NCBI GenBank assembly: GCA_019925095.2
Contig: CM034405.1
Span: 11,356,401 to 11,420,400, forward strand
DNA from: Dendrolimus kikuchii
Lineage: Eukaryota > Arthropoda > Insecta > Lepidoptera > Lasiocampidae
DNA length: 64,000 bases
Reading direction: 5' to 3'
The translations under genes were made by a program, and so were the position numbers. This document shows, in pieces, positions 56,641 through 64,000 of the stretch; positions within the stretch are counted from its first letter, which is position 1; every line of letters begins with the position of its first letter. Below the pieces are notes generated by a model. The model worked only from the letters and a program-made list of their open reading frames with translations, searched no databases and was not told the origin of the DNA.

Positions 56641-56699
56641 AAATAAAATGGGTGGGATTTATTTTAGCTCCCACCTATTTTAATTTTATATAAAATAAT

Positions 56700-56920
56700 A
56701 GAAGAATGTGGAAAGAATGCATGATGAAAGAATGACTAAACAGATATACAATGCAAAAGTGGATGGATGCAGAAGTCGTGGAAGGCCACGACACACCTTC
56801 CATGATCAAATTGATCGCAGGGTGCACCTTCCCTGGACTTCCACAAATAATTCAAAACCAAAATTAACCAAATCAGTTCAGCCATTCTCGAGTTTTAGCG
56901 AGACTAACGAACAGCAATTG

Positions 56921-56986
<66 letters not shown>

Positions 56987-56993
56987 ATATAGA
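56700..56993 (+). mobile_element. LINE C-terminal fragment fused to an RTE-type 3' end, copy 2
   Basis: Positions 56703-56820 encode VERMHDERMTKQIYNAKVDG and RSRGRPRHTFHDQIDR, matching the fragment at 4628-5134. At 56821 the sequence passes directly into a second RTE-like 3' end (CTTCCCTGGACTTCCACAA...GAGACTAACGAACAGC), a (TA)n tract (56924-56978) and ATAGATT. The C-terminal half of the ORF has been deleted at the join. Confidence 0.65.
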
Positions 56994-57039
56994 TTAAAGG
57001 AGATGAAATAGCACAACAAGCTCCTCGGCAATTTTTTTT

Positions 57040-57138
57040 TTTTATTGCAGGAGATCAGCAGACAGGCAAATGGCCCACTTGATGGAAAGCGGTTACCATC
57101 GCCTATGGACATTTGCAACACCAAAGGTGCTACAAATA
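57040..57138 (-). repeat. Family T tail, truncated by a Helitron
   Basis: A T-tract and TTGCAGGAGATCAGCAGACAG are followed by the family tail as far as GGTGCTACAAAT at 57137. The rest of the unit is missing. A Helitron starts 18 bp further on. Confidence 0.75.
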
Positions 57139-57155
57139 TCAACATAATATCAACA

Positions 57156-57352
57156 TCTTTATATATAACATTCTTCTGTGTGTGTGGTTGAACTCCTCCT
57201 AAATGACTGGACCGATTCGATGACATTTTTTGTGTGTGTTCAGGAGGATTTGAGAATGGTTTAGATTTATAATTGGACCCGGTAGGTGGCACTGCAATCG
57301 GGTTCTAAATTTTATTTCTTCAGGACAGGACAACGTCTGCCGGGACAGTTAG
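57156..57352 (+). mobile_element. Helitron, 197 bp, short internal-deletion derivative
   Basis: It starts A|TCTTTATATATAACATTC and ends GACAACGTCTGCCGGGAC then AGTTAG|T, a variant of CTAG. Both ends match 14876-15431, but the middle is deleted. Confidence 0.7.
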
Positions 57353-57378
57353 TAATAATATATATACGTTGTCTTGAA

Positions 57379-57677
57379 TTTTTTTTTTTATAACAGCCCA
57401 TAAATGTCCCACTGCTGGGCTCGGGTCTCCCATTTGCAAACAGACATTATACTCGCCACGCTTGTCCAAGGCGGCTTGGCAGGTTTGACACATCGGTTAT
57501 CATGATGTGCAGGTTGCATCACGATGTTTTCCTTCACCGTTGTTAGCACGTGGTAGTTGTAACAATATGCACGTTAGGTCAAAAAAGTGCCTAAGTATTG
57601 CATGCGTTCCGGCCAGGATCGAACCCATGCTCTCTGAGTTAGGGACGCGTGCGCAAGCCATTACGCTACCACGGCTA
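57379..57677 (-). mobile_element. tRNA-derived SINE (copy 3)
   Basis: On the minus strand it runs from CCGTGGTAGCGTAATGG (A box) through the family body to the AGCCCATAA...-type 3' end and an A-rich tail (T-tract at 57379-57389). It is flanked by TCTTGAA at 57372-57378 and 57678-57684. Confidence 0.8.
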
Positions 57678-57719
57678 TCTTGAACTTTATTCATGGTCAA
57701 ATACTACAGATTTGTTAGA

Positions 57720-58990
57720 CAGATGGATAACACTTTACTACTCACCAAAATAATAGACACAAAACTTCAGTTATTTTTCAGGCTACCTTATCGCTTTGAG
57801 CGATCTCTTCTTGGCAACCTAACTTACAGGATATTCTTAGCAAATCTGGCGATGTAGTGGTGCGTGCATAAATTCAGATATTTTTAATACATACTAAATT
57901 TTTAAGATAAATATACACATATGAAATATATTTTTAATCAATAAATAATAATCGTAGACTTGTTCTTTTTAAATTTAAAAGTTACAAGCGGCAACCACAC
58001 GTTATTACTTTTGAAGCGCATATATCGCTAAATATGAAACCCATACATGTATCGCTTATGTGCACTAATATCATACTCATCCTACATTAGATAATAGGTA
58101 CTTAAATACCTGTATGTTATTCCATAGATACTATAGTGTGCCTCGCATAATTTGTTTTTCGTATATACAGCGTTTTATAGCGGCTCATAGATACATTTTT
58201 TTCCTTTGGTGCCAATAGTGTCGAAACAATGTGAAAGATTGACTGATAAAACAGTAAAGGTAGACTAAAAAAATGAATGGATTGTATGAATGATGATGAC
58301 ATAGACAGATAGCTCAGACGAACAAAAAGATAAACGGAGTCTACGTGAAGAAAAGCGTGAAATGAAGTTCTGAAGTGAATGAAGTATTTAATTTTTTTGC
58401 GTGTATAAACTTTATAGTTATACACGTGGTTTGGGTCTGTATACACTTACGTATATATTTAAAAATCGGCTTCCCTTAGCCGGCTTCAATCGGAGAGCTC
58501 AGGGCTCGGTCTAGCTATTTTATTCGTTTGAGACAGATAAATGGAAATTATGACATCATAATCAACGTTTTTGCCATTTGCGTAAAAAATCCTAAAAAAT
58601 TAATAAAACCTAAGTGTTTTAGTTTCTTACATAAATACTAGAATCAAAAGGTCAGTAGTACTTAACTCGTGGCCCATTTGAATAAGGGTTAAGTACTAGT
58701 TAAAGTAGGGTACTTCAGAAGTAAGGACCTTTGACCAGTCTGGTTAGTCCAAGCTTCCTACGCAAACAGTTACCGACTGATTGGAAGCTTTCACCTTGTT
58801 TGCAGATCACTCATCTAGTATAATGCTATTAATGGGTTTAAATTAAATTTCTATTCCGTAAACTTTAATTATTTTAGGTTAGCATTGTAATTCTTGTAAT
58901 TCTGGCGGTTTTGAAGACTTTTGTTCTATAATGTTATAAAATTCTAAACATACCGTGTCTGTACATTGAAGTTATTGAAAAAAAAAAACA
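57720..58990. other. AT-rich non-coding stretch
   Basis: No gene or clear repeat is supported. The 109-codon minus frame at 58117-58446 is low-complexity (Ser/Tyr/Phe rich) without any domain. Confidence 0.35.
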
Positions 58991-58994
58991 ATTG

Positions 58995-59447
58995 AAATAC
59001 ACTATATAAACGATGGAGAATACGATGGATTTTTTTTAGATTTCTTTTTTGGTTATCTGTTTGTTCGGGATACATTTCTCTGATCGACAGCAAATTCTCA
59101 GACATAAAATCTGCGCTACTTTTTACACCGGGAATCCCGTGGGATTTTTTTTGGGAATGATTTAAAAGGGCCAGATTGAAAAAAAATTAATTCCAATGCG
59201 GGTTTTCCACTGGTCGATAGCAAATTTAATGTGATAAAATGTGTGATTTTTTGTCCCGGGAATGTCGCGAGAATTTTACCGGGAGCGGTTTAAAGTTGTT
59301 CGGTGGCATAAAAATTAGCTTATTCCGACACAGTTTCCATTAAAACGATAGCTTATATTCATTTTTTAAATGCTTCGATACTATGTGTTCCGGAAATCCC
59401 GCGGGAATTTCAAGTCAAGCGTGGACTAAGTCGCAGGCATATCCTAG
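58995..59447 (+). repeat. Degenerate Helitron-like family B, copy 2
   Basis: It aligns with 38930-39385. The 3' end is better kept here: GCGTGGACTAAGTCGCAGGC, then CCTAG|T at 59443-59448. The ending fits the lepidopteran Helitron-like group, while the 5' end is uncertain. Confidence 0.55.
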
Positions 59448-59562
59448 TAGTTTATACAAATATCTATATTGACTTTTAAAGTCATTTTCGTTCGCTGCTC
59501 ATGCTCGCCGATTCATTCTTCGGTAATGTGTTATTATCGAAATTAATATGTCGAAAGGTGTC

Positions 59563-59850
59563 ATTAAATTTGCAAATGTCCGGCGATGGTAACCGCTTCT
59601 CATCAAGTGGGCCGTGAGCCTGTTTATTGGACTCCAGCAATGAAAACATGTTTTTGAGGGGCAACAAAATAATTTAGTTATACGAAAATTGTACATAGAA
59701 TAAATTACTTGAGTCATGTCAGCTTGCTAACGTAACTGAGTCTCAGGTCTTAGTTTGACGAAATGGTTTCAAACCTTATCAGGGAATCCCTCGTGGCTCA
59801 GGCATTTTTCAAACCTAAATGTGCAAATTGTTACAATCACCATGTGTGGT
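59563..59850 (+). repeat. Family T tail fragment followed by a SINE fragment
   Basis: Positions 59563-59645 (AATGTCCGGCGATGGTAACC, CATCAAGTGGGCCGT, CTCCAGCAATG) are a family T / LINE tail. Positions 59810-59850 (AATGTGCAAATTGTTACAAT) match the tRNA-SINE body. Confidence 0.55.
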
Positions 59851-59859
59851 ATGATGATT

Positions 59860-61350
59860 GGGCTTAGATAAGTTACATTTGATCATTATATTAGTTTATG
59901 GTATTATAATCCTGTTTAAACGGATTCCGGCTTCAGCGAATGCTATATATTGTGAATATTGTAAGTCTAATTTACGTGCCTGTCATTGGCTAGCATGTGG
60001 ATTATGTAGCTTCTTTTGGCCTTAAGGGTCGTTGAAGACCTCGAAATATGTGGAAGAAAAAGTAGAGAAGAGGATCCTGCGCTCTGAAGCCTACGATCCG
60101 AACATCACATACAGTGATACCTAGATTAGACTATAGTAAATTAGTTCCATTTTATTGAATTCATTTTATTGAGAAATAATTACTCGAGTATTCTAATTGT
60201 GGTATCGCTTGTAAAATATGAGATATCAACGGAGAATTTGTCAATTAGCTTAGACTTATTATGCTCGTTTTAGTAGATCAATTTAATTATTAATTTGCCA
60301 GAGCCAGGTAAGGCAAGGTTAATTGGATTTTTAGTTTAAAACCATCGGAGCGTGTTATTGATTCCATCAATCAGGCTGGATCTGATCCGGATAGGGTCCG
60401 CCTTCTAATAGCCAGTCTTTAGGGAGCTAACTCGAGTCAACAAGTTATTATTAAGTAGCTTATAACCGCGAATCCGTCCTCTTGGGATTCGGCAACTAAA
60501 TTAAATTATACTTTTTGGGACATTATCCTTGATTAAAGATGTAATATCGCTCATGAAAAAGATTAATTTAAGAATACCGATGTTTTCAAACGTGAAATAT
60601 CAACAGCGAACACTTGGAATACTGAGAATAACGATGTTTATTTTTCTATTTACGTAATTTCTCCCATATTTGTCTATTTGAAATAGACTTTAGAACAATT
60701 TTTCAATCATCAAATAAAAGTTATCAGTCGAATAAATCATAACCTGAGTGAATTCAAAAGTGAAACCATTCCACTGATATATTCATACAACTAACATTTT
60801 TAATTTTTCCATGTTATATCTACTTTATTATATAAATAACTTTTATCTAGTGATTGAAAAATCGGCCCTAAGTTCATCGTTGTATTTTTAGAGAAAATAA
60901 TTTTTAACTATTTAGTCTTTCTTAAAACTCAGCGTCAAGTCCATATCAATAGTTTACAAATTCATGACGTCGAAATATTTTATAAATATTGTGTTACTTT
61001 TCGGTGTATCAATTTCCATCGCGTTACAGATGTAGCAATGATCGTAGACTTCTCAATTAATAACAGAAAACTGAAAAACTAGACAAATACATTATTTATC
61101 ATCATATTTATTCATGTTTATATTCTTGAGAGCGTCTATATTATAGACTAGCTATGTCGGCGAAACATCGAACAGGTTGATATGACGACGGTGGTGTGTT
61201 TGTTTGCAACGGCTGTAGTGACTGACCGCACCACAACGCCATCCTTTTCGCTATATTCGTGTTTCCTACGGAAACGAAGCAATTTTTTTATTGTGAAGCT
61301 TGCAAATAGGCTGACTGACGGCCCAGCCATTGAAGAGTGAAGTTACACGT
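59860..61350. other. Non-coding stretch with one decayed frame
   Basis: Positions 60335-60530 give a plus frame of about 60 codons with two stops (ERVIDSINQAGSDPDRVRLL, later SSWDSATKLN). It looks like a decayed gene or transposon piece but was not identified. Nothing else is supported. Confidence 0.3.
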
Positions 61351-61359
61351 TTTTACCAC

Positions 61360-61590
61360 CAGGGGCCCTATTCTGCTATTTCAATATCTCGCATTTGCGA
61401 AAATATCAAAGGACAATTCCATTGCGATAGTGTCAAAAATTCGTATTCTACTAAATCCACAATTTCTACTCCATATCTTCGCGGCGGAATATTGGTTAAA
61501 AAAATGATCTTACCACTAGCAGAATGGCGTTAGCCAAAATTAATATTGGAAAGCTACCAACATTTAACCATTTATTTTGCGAGTTTTCGC

Positions 61591-61665
<75 letters not shown>

Positions 61666-61933
61666 TACAAAGAGAGAGTGGCTTGTCACGGGCACGTAAT
61701 TGGGATTAGCTGAATACCCAATTCAGGCAGACCTACGGTTGAGATAATCGATAGTCGAGATATATACAGGATTACTTACAATTTTGTGAATGGTGTTCTG
61801 ACGTGTTCGTAAATAAAGTTGGCTACGCAAGTCTCCTGCGTGCGCATGACCATCGAACAACAAGACATCAGTCGAGATAGACGATAATCTCCGGCGATTT
61901 TGACGAGATAGTAATAGCAGAATTGGGCCTCTG
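61360..61933. mobile_element. MITE-like element with imperfect inverted ends, containing (TA)n
   Basis: The left end CAGGGGCCCTATTCTGCTAT and the inverse of the right end CAGAGGCCCAATTCTGCTAT (ending at 61933) match for about 30 bp with few changes. The interior holds a (TA)n tract at 61592-61663 and a small AATTGGG...CCCAATT hairpin near 61700-61725. The target duplication is unclear. Confidence 0.6.
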
Positions 61934-62918
61934 CAGTGCAGCCCCCGCATCGCAAGCCTTTGCATGGGAAAAGAAGACTAGGATAAAGGAGGTAAGATAA
62001 TAGGGATGGAATAAAATTAATTATATACGGGAATGGAATTAGGAGATAAAATAGGGGGAGGAGGAAGGGGGCCCTCAGACTCTTAACTCATCGTATAAAA
62101 CACGGTTTTTTACTACTCTACTATCACCGTGAGAAACAATACCCCTTGTAATAATATATCATAATGAGTTTAGCGTTTAAGAACTAATAACAAATATATT
62201 GCATTTAGATAATTAAGAGTGCGGACCTAAAGTCTGTAGTAGCAGAAATAAACAAAAAAATAGTCTTAACAAGTTTTGTAACCTGTTCACCATATATATG
62301 GCTAAAGTTTAAATCTTTTATAAATACTCATTAGTAACAAGGGCTCGAGATATCCATTTTCTAGGTCGACGTAAATGGTCTTGTTACATAAGTATTTTTA
62401 CGTTTAATGGGTACAAATTAACTCAATTTAACAGGGTTTTTGTACGTAATATCATTATCTCGAGAGATATTAATAAGAGATTGAATGGAACTGGCATTTT
62501 AGGGATTTTTGATATTAGATATTCATTTATTAAATTTTGTTGTTAATATTCATTTTTGGTTGTTTCTTCCTTATAAACACTTTTGTATATATATTATGAA
62601 TTTTCGACAGAAAACAGGTTTTATTGAGAAACTTGTAATGTTTTGTATTACAGTTAGTATTTTCAAAACTAAACACTGGATGTGGCTGTTTGGCTATCGT
62701 GTGGTATATATGTTACTAGGTTACTACTCGTGCGTAGCTCTGGTTTAAAAAGCAAGCATTGATACTGGTTACATTGTATTAAAATTTAATGTTAATGGTG
62801 TTTGCCTCCGGAAGAGTCACTTTATTTTATATCGGAAATTATCCCATCTCCCGAGATAAAAAGTATCTATGCCCATTTTTTGTACTAACTACATATGTAC
62901 AAAATTACAGAAAATCGA

Positions 62919-63003
62919 CCAAAATGACCAATATGACCAAAATTATCAAAGCTACCAAAATTACCAAAATGATCAAAATTACCAAATTAAGCAAAATACG
63001 AAA
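62919..63003. repeat. Imperfect 9-bp minisatellite (ACCAAAATG-like)
   Basis: About nine units of ACCAAAATG/ATCAAAATT-type sequence lie in tandem. The plus frame through it encodes a Thr-Lys-Met/Ile repeat, with no sign of being a gene. Confidence 0.75.
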
Positions 63004-63094
63004 ATGGTGAATCACAAAAAAAAATCAAAACCTGTCCTACTTTATTATAGATTTATGTAAAGGTTATTCTAGAAATAGGATAGGTTTTGATTGA

Positions 63095-63126
63095 TTAATA
63101 CCGGACATTGGGACGTCCGGTATTAA
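63095..63126. repeat. 12-bp hairpin, 8-nt loop
   Basis: TTAATACCGGAC at 63095-63106 and its exact inverse at 63115-63126. Positions 63130-63310 then hold degraded Helitron-like internal sequence (AAATCGGCCCAGTAAATTTTCC). Confidence 0.7.
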
Positions 63127-63639
63127 AATTATATACATACGGACTTTATATAGAGACAAATATATTTTTATCCCGGAAACTATGTAATTTTTCGGGATAA
63201 ACGAATCCTATGTTTCTCCTCGGCATCGAAAATATATAAATATACTGAGTTTCAGCCAAATCGGCCCAGTAAATTTTCCTTGGAAAGGTAACACAAACAG
63301 ACAAACAGAGTTACTTGCGCATTTATGATATTAATTGGAATGTATGTATGTATATATTTTATTCCCCTCCTTATATTCTCTACTTTAAGTTACTCGGAGA
63401 TTATTAATTCACTGGTCCACTTGGTAGTAAGTGTAAGCGACTCGGTCTGGTGCCTATCACGTTGAGTTTGTAGATATTTCCCGTTCACAATAAATGAAGT
63501 GAATTTTCAGGGGGCAAATAGTACTGCCATAAAAATTTAACACAATGTAACCTATAGGTATTAAGGCCTGATCTTTAAACAAGAGGTACGCACCAAAGTG
63601 TGACCCGCAGCGTAGCCGAGGGATATACACTCTAGTATA

Positions 63640-63886
63640 TCTATAATATTATACAATTGTACAAGTGTAATCTTTTGTTTCTTGCATTTTTTGTGTTTGT
63701 GTGTTTGTTCGGGATTCAAGTAAAACTATTGGCCCGATTTCGATGCGATTTTCGCTGATCAATAGTATGTTCCCGGAATTACAATCAGCGGTACTTTATA
63801 TCCCGAGCACTTGATTTTATATTTATCAAAATAACTGTAATCTTTGTTACCTGTCTAACGTGGACAAAGTTGCGGGCAAATGCTAG
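63640..63886 (+). mobile_element. Lepidopteran Helitron-like element, 247 bp
   Basis: It starts A|TCTATAATATTATAC and ends GTGGACAAAGTTGCGGGCAA then ATGCTAG|T. The internal CGATTTCGATGCGATTTTCG is the conserved block of the family. Plus orientation, no coding sequence. Confidence 0.75.
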
Positions 63887-64000
63887 TTTATAATATAACC
63901 TCCTATGTTTCTGAGATAACTATGACAAACAGACGTCGGAAATAGTGATTTCTTTTTATAAATAGATGTCGGAGTTCCAAAAATAACATAAGATCAGTTA

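Noticed and set aside
60335..60530. Gene fragment with ERVIDSINQAG-like peptide
   Set aside because: Two internal stops, no splice sites and no recognised family; not enough for a gene call.
62789..63060. Overlapping frames with Thr-Lys repeats
   Set aside because: Explained by the 9-bp minisatellite, which keeps frames open.
1..64000. CRISPR array, rRNA operon or bacterial operon
   Set aside because: No regularly spaced repeats with unique spacers, no rRNA and no bacterial gene organisation; splice sites and repeat types are those of an insect nuclear genome.

Overview
The window looks like intergenic and intronic DNA from a moth or butterfly (Lepidoptera). It is AT-rich, its genes are small with GT-AG introns, and it is packed with lepidopteran repeat types: tRNA-derived SINEs, Jockey/CR1- and RTE-like LINE remnants, Helitrons starting TC and ending CTAG, hAT elements and MITEs. 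No bacterial, CRISPR, rRNA or intact tRNA features were seen. The assignment rests on repeat and gene families recognised by eye; no database was searched.

Two complete protein-coding genes can be read, both on the plus strand. The first (907..4141, three exons, 207 aa) is a secreted single-domain member of the insect allergen repeat / G12 microvillar family, with a TATA box, initiator and poly(A) signal in the expected places. Its introns carry a SINE, an unclassified GC-rich element and a perfect 54-bp inverted repeat. The second (7005..9147, two exons, 399 aa) has a clear signal peptide and matches no family I recognise. A third candidate is a single well-formed internal exon on the minus strand at 40882..41083, possibly part of a gene whose other exons lie outside or were not found.

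From about 9.7 kb onward the sequence is mostly mobile DNA. Best-defined items: an 882-bp hAT element with perfect 12-bp terminal repeats and an 8-bp target duplication (9769..10650); a Helitron (14876..15431); a decayed LINE with endonuclease and reverse transcriptase (18310..20942); a full-length tRNA-SINE with a 12-bp target duplication (34685..34990); a ~300-bp SINE-like family whose 3' tail matches that LINE; and about ten fragments of a coding repeat with an R2-like nuclease signature. Three very short (82-99 bp) retroposed tails sit between target duplications.

A recurring oddity is a set of perfect inverted repeats with tiny loops (5102, 21206, 26798, 27316, 43615, plus the larger one at 2327) that look like snap-back duplications. 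A TATA/initiator/DPE promoter at 49223..49282 has no visible gene. GC-rich islands at 17.1-17.45, 22.3-23.0 and 42.85-43.7 kb are the best places to look for missed exons or GC-rich retroelement ends.
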